From assembly GCF_009618275.1 (NCBI RefSeq), contig NZ_WIAD01000050.1, forward strand, positions 1 to 43,787: 43,787 nucleotides of DNA. The letters run 5' to 3'. This document shows positions 7,936 through 16,149 of this stretch, piece by piece. The position numbers and the translations under genes are program-made. The notes beneath the pieces were generated by a model that saw nothing but the letters and a program-made list of their open reading frames with translations, was not told the DNA's origin and did not search any database. The number at the start of each line of letters is the position of its first letter. The stretch's first letter is position 1. The DNA is from Roseimaritima sediminicola. GTDB taxonomy: Bacteria; Planctomycetota; Planctomycetia; Pirellulales; Pirellulaceae.

Positions 7936-10062
7936 ATGACAACGATTGATTACGCGGTGCTGGTCGGCTACTTCCTGGTCATGATTGGGATCGGGTTGTG
8001 GGCGATGCGGCGGGTGCGCGACCAGGAAGGTTACTTCATGGGCAACCGCGGCTTTGGCAAACTGCTGCAGACCTTCGCGGCCTTTGGCGCGGGCACCGGC
8101 GCCCACGAACCGGTGCAGGTGGGCAGCACGGCGTGGAGCAGCGGGTTGAGCGGCGTGTGGTCGGCCCTGATGTGGTTGTTCGTCACGCCGGTGTACTGGA
8201 TCACGGCCGTGTGGTACCGCCGCATGCGTCACCTGACGCTCGGCGATTGGTTCGTCGAGCGGTACGAGTCGCGGGCACTGGGAGCCGCGTACACGGCGTT
8301 CGCGATCGTCTTCTACATGGTTTATCTGTCGACCATGTTTTCGGCGATCGCCGCGTTCGCCGTGCCGCTGTTGGGCTTCGAAACCGGACTGTTCGGATGG
8401 GAGCTGAAGTACACGTTGGTCCCGGCGATCGCCGTGGTCGTGGTGTTGTACGGGGTGCTGGGCGGATTGACCGCCGCCTACTGGACCGATTTGATTCAGG
8501 GCCTGTTCATTATTCTGTTGTCGGTGCTGCTGATCCCCTATGGCCTGTGGGCGCTGGCCGCACGCTTTGGCGGCGAAGGCCAACGAGGCTTGATGGACGG
8601 CTTTCGGATCATGCACCAGCGGGTCTCCGAAGACCACTTCAGTTTGTTCGCCGGACCGAGCAGCGGCGAGTTTCCGATTCAGTACATCGTTTCGCTGACG
8701 TTGTTGGCGATGATCGGGATCGTCGTCCAACCGCACTTCATCGCCACCGGCGGCGGGTCGGCCAAGACCGAAGACGAGGCCCGGATCGGTCTGGTCGTGG
8801 GTAATTTTCTCAAGCGACTGTGCACCGCCGGCTGGGCGCTGACCGCTTTGATCGCGTTGGCCCTGCTGGCCGGCAGTGCCGAAATCGCGGCCAACCCGGA
8901 CCGCGTCTGGGGTGTGGCCGCTCGCGAGATCCTGGGACCGCTGAACCTGGGACTGGTCGGATTGATGTTGGCCTGCCTGCTGGCCGCGATGATGAGCAGC
9001 GCCGATACCTACATGATCGTGACTTCGGGTCTGGTGGTGCGAAACGTGTACGCCGCGTACATGAATCCCAACGCCGACGAGCGTACGTACGTTCGCGTGG
9101 GGCGTTTGACGGGGCTGGTGATCATCGTCGGCGCGGCCACGTTCGCGCTGTTGATCGGCGACGTGTTCGCTCAGTTCAAGATGGCGATGGAGTTGCCCAT
9201 TCTGTTCGCCGCACCGTTCTGGCTTGGGATGTACTGGCGGCGCGTCAACCGCTACGCCGTGTGGGGCACCATCCTGTTCTCGTTGTTGGTGTTCTTCATC
9301 TTGCCCGTGGCCGTTCCGCTGGCCAACCCCGGTTTGCGTTCGGAGCCCGCGCTGTCGACGACCACCAACGTGGTCGAGAAAACGTTCGAGCGGCCGGCCA
9401 CCGCGGCCGATGTGGCTCGCTACGAAGCCTGGCTCGAAACGGGCGGCGACGACGGTTCACGCCGCACCGGCACGGCTCCACCAGAGGCCGTCCTGGGCGA
9501 ACCGATCACCATCACGATGGTCAGCGGCGGTCAGGGAATCTACTGGCGCGAGGGCACGCGTCCGGTGGGCCGGCAGGAACGCAAATTGGTCGACGCTTGG
9601 ACCACCGACGAGGGCGATGTGCGCGTGTACCGGCAGGAAGGTCTGAAGTACGGCGTCGGCTCGTTGAACGTCGACCTGTTGATGTACTCGGCCATGGGAA
9701 TCGATCTATCGGGTGTTTCCAAAGCGACGCTGGAAACGCTCCGCTTGCCGCCCCGGTTGCTGATGCCCTTCCTGGTCCTGTTGCTGCTCAGCTACATCAC
9801 GCCGCGCGGTCATCTGGATGCGTTGACGCGGTTCTACGCCAAGATGAACACGCCCGTGTTGGCGGACCCCGAGGCCGATCGGTTGGCCCTGGAGCGAGCG
9901 TATGGCAAACCGTTCTCGTCATCCCGGCGCAAATTGTTCCCGGCGTCGGACTGGGAGTTCGTCAAACCGACGGTGAAAGACGTCGTCGGATTTCTCGCCG
10001 CCTGTGCGGTGTGCGTCATCATCGTCGGCTTGCTGATGTTCATCGCCAACATCGGCAGCTAG
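7936..10062 (+). CDS. sodium:solute symporter (SSS family)
   Basis: A 708-residue polytopic inner-membrane protein. The N-terminal segment (DYAVLVGYFLVMIGIGLWAM, then GYFMGNRGFGK) is typical of the SSS family of sodium-coupled transporters for sugars, amino acids or carboxylates. About 12 hydrophobic segments are visible. An unusually long hydrophilic stretch (about residues 470-610) separates two late membrane segments and lengthens the protein compared with the usual 450-600 residues. The frame stays open upstream of 7936, but that part overlaps the divergent sigma gene and is not conserved, so ATG 7936 is chosen. The substrate cannot be told from sequence. The convergent partner is a sulfatase gene, so sugar uptake is possible but unproven. 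The TAG stop lies 4 nt from the left arm of an inverted repeat. Confidence 0.93.
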   Translation: MTTIDYAVLVGYFLVMIGIGLWAMRRVRDQEGYFMGNRGFGKLLQTFAAFGAGTGAHEPVQVGSTAWSSGLSGVWSALMWLFVTPVYWITAVWYRRMRHLTLGDWFVERYESRALGAAYTAFAIVFYMVYLSTMFSAIAAFAVPLLGFETGLFGWELKYTLVPAIAVVVVLYGVLGGLTAAYWTDLIQGLFIILLSVLLIPYGLWALAARFGGEGQRGLMDGFRIMHQRVSEDHFSLFAGPSSGEFPIQYIVSLTLLAMIGIVVQPHFIATGGGSAKTEDEARIGLVVGNFLKRLCTAGWALTALIALALLAGSAEIAANPDRVWGVAAREILGPLNLGLVGLMLACLLAAMMSSADTYMIVTSGLVVRNVYAAYMNPNADERTYVRVGRLTGLVIIVGAATFALLIGDVFAQFKMAMELPILFAAPFWLGMYWRRVNRYAVWGTILFSLLVFFILPVAVPLANPGLRSEPALSTTTNVVEKTFERPATAADVARYEAWLETGGDDGSRRTGTAPPEAVLGEPITITMVSGGQGIYWREGTRPVGRQERKLVDAWTTDEGDVRVYRQEGLKYGVGSLNVDLLMYSAMGIDLSGVSKATLETLRLPPRLLMPFLVLLLLSYITPRGHLDALTRFYAKMNTPVLADPEADRLALERAYGKPFSSSRRKLFPASDWEFVKPTVKDVVGFLAACAVCVIIVGLLMFIANIGS

Positions 10063-10066
10063 GTTT

Positions 10067-10249
10067 TGAGCCGTTTGGGCGATAGCCCCGGTTTGTTAGT
10101 TTATTGTTGGGTGTGTCGGAAACGGCGATCCCCCTCACCCCCGGCCCCTCTCCCCCGAATCTTGACTCGCTTAGGCTCGCCAGGATTCGGGGGAGAGGGG
10201 AGAAAACGATTTCAATTTGGGGAACCGGGGCTGTCGCCCAAACGGCTCA
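10067..10249. repeat. inverted composite between two convergent genes
   Basis: The left arm 10067-10093 and right arm 10223-10249 are reverse complements at 26 of 27 positions. Both begin, read inward, with TGAGCCGTTTGGGCGA. The TGA at the outer end of the right arm (10247-10249 on the minus strand) is the stop codon of the sulfatase gene. The left arm starts 4 nt after the symporter stop. A REP-like palindrome lies between the arms at 10131-10206. A partial copy of the right arm's AACCGGGG motif recurs at 10253-10260. Confidence 0.85.
10131..10206 (+). repeat. REP-like palindrome (CCCCTCTCCCCCGAA family)
   Basis: The stem is formed by 10145-10161 with 10184-10200 (17 bp), with an inner arm of the type ACTCGCTTAGGCTCGC. 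It is preceded by CCCCCTCACCCCCGGC and followed by GGGGAGAAAA, as in the other family members at 12176, 18755, 28259, 36955 (inverted) and 37123. It occupies the centre of the inverted composite between the symporter and sulfatase genes. Confidence 0.85.
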
Positions 10250-11857
10250 GGGAACCGGGGACAGTGTCAACGCGGCGGGTTCGGCGTCTTTGGCGATGCG
10301 GCCCACGGGGCGTTGACCTCGTCCGGGCCGGCCGCGATCGCCGAGCTCCTCGCGCGCCTGCTCGGCCCGCCGCTGCAGGCTCGCCACAACGTCCGGGTGC
10401 TGGGCTGCGACGTTGTGCTCGCAAGCGATGTCCTCGACCACGTTGAACAGCAGCGGCTGTGGCGGAGTGCGGGCATCGAAGTGCGGATGCCGCGACGCCT
10501 TCACCGGCAGGAACAATTTCCACGGCCCGCTGCGCACCGCTTGCAGTTGATCCTGGGCGTAGTAGTAAAACGCCTCGTAGGGCGACTCGCCGGGGACCGC
10601 ATCGTACAGCAGCCCCGAGATGTCATGACCATCGATGATTCGGCGCCGGTCTGCCCCGTTGTCACCGCCTGAGAGCTTTGTGCCACCAGTCGCACGTTTC
10701 CTTTCATCGGCTGGAAGATTTCCGCCGTCACGCGGTAGATTTCTCTCGCCTAGTGATAGATTCTTCTCATCGGCTGGCAGACGCCGGTCCGCCAGGGCGG
10801 CGAGGGTGGGCAGCAGGTCCATGGTCGTGCACAGCGAATCACAGACGGTTCCCGCCGGAACGCGACCCGGCTGCCAAGCGATCGTGGGCACGCGGAAGGC
10901 ACCTTCGCTGGTCGTGTAGCCGCGGCCGTGTAGGGGCCTGTTGGAACCGCGGCGTGGGTCCTCGGGATCGCGGGCCAGCGGGGCGCCGTTGTCGCTCGTC
11001 CAGATCACCAACGTGTTTTCGGCCAAGCCGAGTTTGCGCAGCTGCTGCAGCATCACGCCCAGCGACCAGTCCAGTTCTTCGACGGCGTCGCCCCAGGGAC
11101 CGTTTCGGCTGCGGCCTTTGAATTCGGGGCTGGCAAACGGCTTGGACGTGCTGCCGGGCATGGCTTGCGGAAAGTACAGAAAGAACGGCCGGTCGCGATT
11201 CGCTTCGACCCACTGCATGGCTCGCTCGGTATAGCGCCGGGTCAAGCCGTCGCGGTCGCAGGGAGCTTCGATCACGCTCTCGTTTTCCATCAGCGGCAGC
11301 GGCGGCCACTCGGAGCCGTCGGTCCAGGTGCGCTGCGTCATGTCGTCGGAATAGGGCACGCCGAAGAACCAGTCGAAGCCGTGGCGGGTGGGCAGGAATG
11401 GAGGTTGGTCGCCCAGATGCCACTTGCCGACGATGGCGGTGGCGTAGCCGCGTTGTTTGAGCGCTTCGGCGATGGTTTCTTCCTGAGGATGCAGGCCATA
11501 GGGCGAGACGGGGCGGAGGACCCAGCCGTCGCGGGGATTGGTGTGCAGGCCGACTCGCTGGGAGTAGCAGCCCGTCATCAGGCTCGCGCGTGAGGGCGTG
11601 CAGACGCCGGCGGTGACGCAGAAGTGCGTGAACTTGCGGCCTTCGCGAGCCATGCGATTGAGGTTCGGAGTGCGATGCAGGCGAGAGCCAAACGGTTCGA
11701 TGTCGCCATAGCCCAGGTTGTCGCAAAAGATCACGATGAAGTTCGGCGGCCGATCCGCCGCCGGCGCGTTCGAGGCGGCGGATAGGAGGCCGAGCAGCGT
11801 GGCGAGGAATACGGCGAGCGGCAGCGTAGCGCGAACGCGGGGGCGGGCATGGTTCAT
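10247..11857 (-). CDS. secreted sulfatase (arylsulfatase A-like)
   Basis: A 536-residue sulfatase with an N-terminal signal peptide (hydrophobic core TLPLAVFLATLLGLL, cleavage near AAD at 33-35). The formylglycine motif CTPSR is at 86-90, followed by ASLMTG, so C86 would be converted by the formylglycine-generating enzyme. The first metal-binding motif reads CDNLGYGD, with Asn instead of the second Asp. WTSDNGAP supplies the later Asp/Asn pair. A low-complexity insertion of about six seven-residue repeats (variants of NLPADER, at about 10664-10790) interrupts the region between LPTLAAL and DGHDISGLL and is not typical of the family. Likely role: desulfation of sulfated polysaccharides in the periplasm or outside. 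The stop codon lies inside an inverted repeat arm shared with the convergent symporter gene. Confidence 0.93.
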   Translation of the reverse strand: MNHARPRVRATLPLAVFLATLLGLLSAASNAPAADRPPNFIVIFCDNLGYGDIEPFGSRLHRTPNLNRMAREGRKFTHFCVTAGVCTPSRASLMTGCYSQRVGLHTNPRDGWVLRPVSPYGLHPQEETIAEALKQRGYATAIVGKWHLGDQPPFLPTRHGFDWFFGVPYSDDMTQRTWTDGSEWPPLPLMENESVIEAPCDRDGLTRRYTERAMQWVEANRDRPFFLYFPQAMPGSTSKPFASPEFKGRSRNGPWGDAVEELDWSLGVMLQQLRKLGLAENTLVIWTSDNGAPLARDPEDPRRGSNRPLHGRGYTTSEGAFRVPTIAWQPGRVPAGTVCDSLCTTMDLLPTLAALADRRLPADEKNLSLGERNLPRDGGNLPADERKRATGGTKLSGGDNGADRRRIIDGHDISGLLYDAVPGESPYEAFYYYAQDQLQAVRSGPWKLFLPVKASRHPHFDARTPPQPLLFNVVEDIACEHNVAAQHPDVVASLQRRAEQAREELGDRGRPGRGQRPVGRIAKDAEPAALTLSPVP

Positions 11858-11970
11858 GGCGATTGGGCGGTGGGAAGCGAGAGGCGAGCGATAGTGTAGG
11901 GAGCGGTTCCCGCCGCCATTCTAAGCAGGAGGCAGGGATGATTTGGGAAAATTATTGTATCTCGACGTTT

Positions 11971-12030
11971 GCCCTCTCTCTGCCGGCCCTGGCCAAGATC
12001 CACTTACCCAGGATGGGCGGAAGGGAGCCG
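11971..12030. repeat. degenerate REP-like palindrome
   Basis: The block CCCTCTCTCTGCCGGCCC with its distant partner GGGCGGAAGGGAG resembles the element at 2849-2909 but with several mismatches. It looks like a decayed copy. It lies in the 526-bp gap between the sulfatase and oxidoreductase 5' ends. Apart from this and the intact copy at 12176-12252 I see nothing in that gap beyond the presumed divergent promoters. Confidence 0.5.
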
Positions 12031-12175
12031 GGGGAAGGGAGCTCCGGTGCATTTGTATGACTTCTTGCACCGGATGAAATGGCCGCTTTCGGAGTCGGCT
12101 GTACGGAACGACGATACCGTGTTGCCGCAGTCCATGGAGCGATTGTGCTGGACGGTTTGCAGTGCTGCGTTGCAT

Positions 12176-12252
12176 TCCCCCTCACCCCCGGCCCCTCTCC
12201 CCCGAAGCCTGACTCGCTTAGGCTCGCCAGGCTTCGGGGGAGAGGGGAGTAA
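12176..12252 (+). repeat. REP-like palindrome (best conserved copy)
   Basis: The arms 12192-12211 and 12228-12247 are perfectly complementary over 20 bp. The 16-nt loop ACTCGCTTAGGCTCGC is shared with 10131. The left flank CCCCCTCACCCCCGG and right flank GGGGAGTAAAAA are also shared with the family. Unlike most copies it lies upstream of a gene (12384), about 130 nt before the start codon, in a divergent intergenic region. Confidence 0.9.
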
Positions 12253-12383
12253 AAAGGTTTTTAACATAGATTTTGGCGGAGTCATAAAGGTTGCGGGCAA
12301 AGTGCGGCAACCGGTGGTGGTTTGGGTTAGAATCGGTGCCCTTCCCTTTGCTTTGTTTTTCCCGCCTGTACGGAATCCTGCCC

Positions 12384-13727
12384 ATGGTCGCTTCGCCAGA
12401 TCGTCGTTCCTTCCTGAAAACCGCCGCCGTTGCCGGGACCGCTTTGGCCCTGCCGGCGCTACAGTATTCCCGCGTTTACGGTGCCAACAGCCGGATGGGC
12501 ATCGCCAGTGTCGGCACCGGCGGCAAAGGCTGGAGCGACCTGCTGGGCGTCGCGGCCAGTCCGCACGTTGAGGTCGTCGCGCTGTGCGACATCGACAGTT
12601 CCAAAGAACACCTCGGCCGCGCCGCCGAGCGTTATCCGGCGGCCCGGCAGTACGCCGACTGGCGCAAACTGCTGGATGAGTCCCAGGACATCCAGGGCGT
12701 GCTGGTTTCAACGCCCGACTTCATGCACGCGCCGATTTCGATGGCGGCGATGCATCAGAAGATGCACGTCTTCTGTCAGAAGCCGCTGACGCATTCGGTG
12801 CATGAAGCTCGTCAGATGCGTTTGGCCGCGGCCAAGTACGACGCGGTCACGCAGATGTGCAATCAGATTCAATCGCATTCGGCGTACCGAACAGCCGTCC
12901 GCCGCGTGCACGAAGGCGTGATCGGCAAGGTCAAATCGGTTCACGCTTGGCAGGGCGGCAACCCCCGCTGGCCACGGCACCTGGCTCGGCCGACCGGCAG
13001 CGATCCGGTGCCCAGCCACGTCGACTGGGATCTGTGGCAGGGCGTCGCCCCGCGGCGACCCTACAAGGCAGACATGTACCACGCGTTCCGCTGGCGCGGC
13101 TGGCAGGACTATGGCACCGGGCAACTGGGCGATTTCGGTTGCCACATCCTGGACCCGGTCTTCAAAGCTTTACAGCTGACCGCGCCAACCAAACTGGTTG
13201 CCGAGGCGCCGGCGATGTATCCCGAGTCGTGGACCGATTGGGCGACCGTGCGGTACGTCTTTCCCGGCACGCAGTACACCGCGGCCGACACGATCCCCGT
13301 CACCTGGTACGACGGCGTCGACGTGCGGCCGCCGCGTGAAGCCCTGGGCGATGTGCCCCAGGACTACAAACTGCCCGGAGCCGGGTCGGTGTTGGTCGGT
13401 GAGAAAGGTTCGATGGTCATCCCGCACTACGCCCAACCCGTGATGTTCCCCGAAGAGCGTTTCGCGTCGCAGGATTTGCCGGTCGTCGAAAGCGTGAACC
13501 ACTACACTCAGTGGGCCGACGCGTGCCGCGGTGAGGGCAAAACGACGTCGCACTTCGACTACGCCGGACCGCTGACCGAAACGGTTCTGCTGGGAACCAT
13601 CGCGGTCCGTTTTGCCGGTCAACCGCTCGAGTGGAACGCCGACGCGGCGCAGGTCACCAACCTTCCGCCGGCCGACGCCTATGTCCGCAAGGCTTACCGG
13701 CCCGGCTGGGAACCCACCTGGGTGTAA
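12384..13727 (+). CDS. Tat-exported Gfo/Idh/MocA family oxidoreductase
   Basis: A 447-residue NAD(P)-dependent oxidoreductase of the Gfo/Idh/MocA type. The N-terminus carries a twin-arginine export signal (DRRSFLKTAAVAGTALALPA), so the folded protein is likely exported to the periplasm. The Rossmann fold follows (MGIASVGTGGKG, then VVALCDID). The usual EKP motif is QKPLTH here; its lysine, important for catalysis, is kept. The stretch around WDLWQGVAP and QLGDFGCHILDP is characteristic of the planctomycete secreted group. The frame is open 31 codons further upstream, but ATG 12384 puts the RR signal at residues 7-8 and is preferred. The 3' end overlaps the convergent SGNH hydrolase gene by 34 bp. 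Likely role: oxidation or reduction of a sugar or polyol; the substrate is unknown. Confidence 0.93.
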   Translation: MVASPDRRSFLKTAAVAGTALALPALQYSRVYGANSRMGIASVGTGGKGWSDLLGVAASPHVEVVALCDIDSSKEHLGRAAERYPAARQYADWRKLLDESQDIQGVLVSTPDFMHAPISMAAMHQKMHVFCQKPLTHSVHEARQMRLAAAKYDAVTQMCNQIQSHSAYRTAVRRVHEGVIGKVKSVHAWQGGNPRWPRHLARPTGSDPVPSHVDWDLWQGVAPRRPYKADMYHAFRWRGWQDYGTGQLGDFGCHILDPVFKALQLTAPTKLVAEAPAMYPESWTDWATVRYVFPGTQYTAADTIPVTWYDGVDVRPPREALGDVPQDYKLPGAGSVLVGEKGSMVIPHYAQPVMFPEERFASQDLPVVESVNHYTQWADACRGEGKTTSHFDYAGPLTETVLLGTIAVRFAGQPLEWNADAAQVTNLPPADAYVRKAYRPGWEPTWV

Positions 13728-14863
13728 GCCGCGCGTAGCACGGGTTCGAACGCGTCGGCCTGACGCATGAAGCCCAGGTCGTTGGCGTGGGAGCCGTCGG
13801 TCGCTCCCTCGCCGTCGCGGCCGTACAGGTGGTCGCCGGGGATGTAGTGCAGCCCGCCGACGCCCTCGTCGACCAATTGCTGGTAGGCGGCTTTCAAGGC
13901 CGCGTGATTGCGCGTGTGGTGCTCATGCCGCGCGGGCAGGATCCAGTCGTTGGTGTTGCGTCGATCCTCGACCAACACGATGGGCGTATCGGGGCGAGCG
14001 GCCCGCAGCTGGCGGACCAGCGGGACGCATTTGGTCGACACCGCTTCGGCGTTCATGTTGGGCAGACAATCGATGACGTACATGGCGGCATCGACCTGGG
14101 CCAGGTACTCGCCGACCGCCTTGTCCATGCGGCCGTTACCCGAAAAACCCAGGTTCGCCACCGGGTGGTCGAAGCGGCGGCCGAGGATCGCCGTGTGGAC
14201 CATCCCGGGCCGGCTGGCACAGGCCCCGTGCGTGATGCTGGTTCCGTAGAACACGATGGGTTTGCCGCGGGGGGCCAAGCCTTCGAAGTGGCTTCCCGGC
14301 GGGACCCCGATGCTCATGAATTCCACGCCGTTGTACAGCGGCAGGTAGGCGGCGTATTCACGGAGGCCCGGCGCCAGTCCGCTGACCAGCTGCGTCTTCA
14401 CTTCCTGGGATCCCGGCCGTGCCACCTGCACCCAGCGCCAGTCGCCGGCGGCGTTGCGAGCGTACAGGTCGACGCCGCTGACCCCCGTGGCCGGCATGTG
14501 AACCATCGAAAGGTTGCTCTTGCGCAGCTTGTAATGCACGTGCAGGGTGGTCGCGTCGGTTTTGAACCGCACCATCATGCCGGCGCTATCGCGGCTGAGG
14601 TTCCAGACGTTGCTGGTCACATGGCCTTCGGCCGCCGCAGGCAGCCGATCGAACCAACGCTCGCGCGGCTGGTCCGGCAAGATGCGGCCTTCCACGCCCC
14701 ACTGCGTCACGTCGTACCACTCGAGGCCGTCGGCAGACTTGCTGCTCAGCCGCATCTCCGGATCGAGCTCGCCGATGGCGACGTCTTGCGCGAAGACCGA
14801 TGCGTGCGGAAACGCGAGTACGGCCAGAGAACAAACAAAGAAGTTGCGGAGCACGGGGAGCAT
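13694..14863 (-). CDS. secreted SGNH hydrolase with N-terminal GxDLY domain
   Basis: A 389-residue protein. The signal peptide is at residues 1-25 (ends VFAQ). The N-terminal beta-sandwich region contains the GVDLYAR motif that names the GxDLY domain. The C-terminal SGNH hydrolase domain has block I as IVFYGTSITHGAC (Ser of GTSIT as nucleophile), the block II glycine in LGFSGNG, VIDCLPNMN as block III (Asn), and a C-terminal SHANDLG supplying Asp and His. Proteins of this build act as carbohydrate or lipid esterases. The gene is convergent with the Tat oxidoreductase and overlaps it by 34 bp. It is the only convergent pair of the window without an intervening repeat. Confidence 0.9.
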   Translation of the reverse strand: MLPVLRNFFVCSLAVLAFPHASVFAQDVAIGELDPEMRLSSKSADGLEWYDVTQWGVEGRILPDQPRERWFDRLPAAAEGHVTSNVWNLSRDSAGMMVRFKTDATTLHVHYKLRKSNLSMVHMPATGVSGVDLYARNAAGDWRWVQVARPGSQEVKTQLVSGLAPGLREYAAYLPLYNGVEFMSIGVPPGSHFEGLAPRGKPIVFYGTSITHGACASRPGMVHTAILGRRFDHPVANLGFSGNGRMDKAVGEYLAQVDAAMYVIDCLPNMNAEAVSTKCVPLVRQLRAARPDTPIVLVEDRRNTNDWILPARHEHHTRNHAALKAAYQQLVDEGVGGLHYIPGDHLYGRDGEGATDGSHANDLGFMRQADAFEPVLRAAYTQVGSQPGR

Positions 14864-15003
14864 TAGCGGAGCCTCGGTCAGGGTGATTCAGTCACGCCCG
14901 GTCGACGGGAATTATCACGAACGTGATCCGGGCGGACTCATTCTAACCACTCAGCCTCGGTGGCTGGGACGCCGGCGTGATGCCGTTCTGGAAACGGTTC
15001 GCT

Positions 15004-15696
15004 TTAGAAACCGAAGGTGATCCGCGAGCTGCCGCCGCCGATGGAGAACGAACGGCGACCACGTCGAACGTCGTGGCCGCGGTCGAAGCGGTGGCGGTCA
15101 AAGCTGTGGGCATCGAAGCGGTGGCGATCGAAGCCAGGGTTGTACCCGCCCCAGCGGCTCCGGTGCGAGTCGACATGGGGATGGACGACCGGTGGGTCGA
15201 CGATGATCGGCTGCGGCACCACGATTCGTCCGCTGTGATGACGGGCCGTGCCGGAGAGCGTCCGCAGGTCTTCCTGCAAGTGATGCAGGTCGTCTTCGAT
15301 CGCATGCAGCAGACTCCATACATGTTCGGTATGACCGTGCACATGCCCATGACCGTGTCGCGAATGACGTTCGATCGATTCGATCAAGTCCTCCAAGTGA
15401 TGGAAGCGGCGATCCAGCGAGGCGACATCGGCCTGCATGTGGTGCAGGCTGCCGTGATGGTGAGCGAGCTCGTGCAGGTGGTCGGCCAAGCGTTCCAGGT
15501 CGCGAGCGTCCGACAGCAGGTGCCGGTACTCGTGGGTGTGCCGGTAGTGCCGGGTTTCCGGGATCAGGCGGCGGGCATTTCCGGCGATCCGCAGGGCCAA
15601 CTGGTCGATGTGTTCGTAGGTGTCAGCCTGAGCGGTGGACAGCGAGCCGGTGGTCAGGAGCGTCAGGGTCAGCAGCGATTTTGTCAGCCAAGTCAT
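15004..15696 (-). CDS. histidine-rich secreted protein, unknown family
   Basis: A 230-residue protein with a clear signal peptide (SLLTLTLLTTGSLSTAQA, cleavage about residue 24). I count 33 histidines (14 percent). They cluster in a predicted helical or coiled-coil middle (about residues 45-150, for example LHELAHHHGSLHH and RHGHGHVHGHTEH) and in a tail with FDRHRFD-type repeats (about 190-215). The C-terminus ends SSRITFGF, and a terminal aromatic residue is often seen on outer-membrane-directed proteins. I do not recognise the family. The composition suggests periplasmic or surface binding of zinc, nickel, copper or haem. The helical part resembles small coiled-coil periplasmic proteins only in a general way. 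It appears to be monocistronic; the 453-bp region upstream holds its promoter and a repeat mosaic. Confidence 0.85.
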   Translation of the reverse strand: MTWLTKSLLTLTLLTTGSLSTAQADTYEHIDQLALRIAGNARRLIPETRHYRHTHEYRHLLSDARDLERLADHLHELAHHHGSLHHMQADVASLDRRFHHLEDLIESIERHSRHGHGHVHGHTEHVWSLLHAIEDDLHHLQEDLRTLSGTARHHSGRIVVPQPIIVDPPVVHPHVDSHRSRWGGYNPGFDRHRFDAHSFDRHRFDRGHDVRRGRRSFSIGGGSSRITFGF

Positions 15697-15957
15697 GTCA
15701 GCAATTCCTGTGCGGGGGGAGGAGCCGATGGGCCCCGTCGTGGGACCTGTTCAGCACTCCTATCAAGGTGCAGCGATCATGCCAAAGCGGGAGTCACAAC
15801 GTCGGAGCGAGCGCAACTCGTTTGCCGAAGGTAGTTTGCAGATAATCTGTCGCGGCGATCCGCATTTCTGTAGCGCCATCAGATTGATGTCGTAACGCCA
15901 GGAAGCTGTCGTCGATTTGACAACTGATCCGAGTCTAGCCCTCCGGCGGCGGATGTG

Positions 15958-16131
15958 TCCATCAGCCGCTGGCGCGCTAGCGTCCGGTTCTGTGGTTTGG
16001 CGCCTGCCGCAACGCGCTGAATCGCGAAGCGCCGACCTGGGATTGGCATCCCAGGCTATCGACGGTCGTTGCTTCGCAACTGGCGATTCTCTTGCGAGCC
16101 CCCAATAGTAGCTCGGCTGTCCTCAGCCGAG
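15958..16131. repeat. mosaic of palindromic intergenic repeat modules
   Basis: Module A (TCAGCCGCTGGCGCGCTAGC to GCTGAATCGCGAAGCG, about 15960-16030) recurs at 43600-43670 and inverted at 41160-41233. Module B (GACCTGGGATTGGCATCCCAGG, a hairpin with a TGGC loop, plus the next 35 bases, about 16033-16087) recurs inverted at 40931-40986. Module C (GTAGCTCGGCTGTCC and its complement, 16108-16131) belongs to the family at 24251-24308 and 26047-26137. The rest of the gap from 15697 to 15957 holds no gene that I can support. Confidence 0.75.
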
Positions 16132-16149
16132 TCACGATCGAACCGCGGG

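Noticed and set aside
10067-10249. insertion sequence with terminal inverted repeats
   Set aside because: Only 183 bp, with no transposase frame and no visible target duplication. It is a repeat composite, possibly a non-autonomous one, and not an IS.
12192-12247. canonical Rho-independent terminator
   Set aside because: A strong hairpin, but no T run follows on either strand and it lies between two gene 5' ends, so the terminator reading is not supported for this copy.
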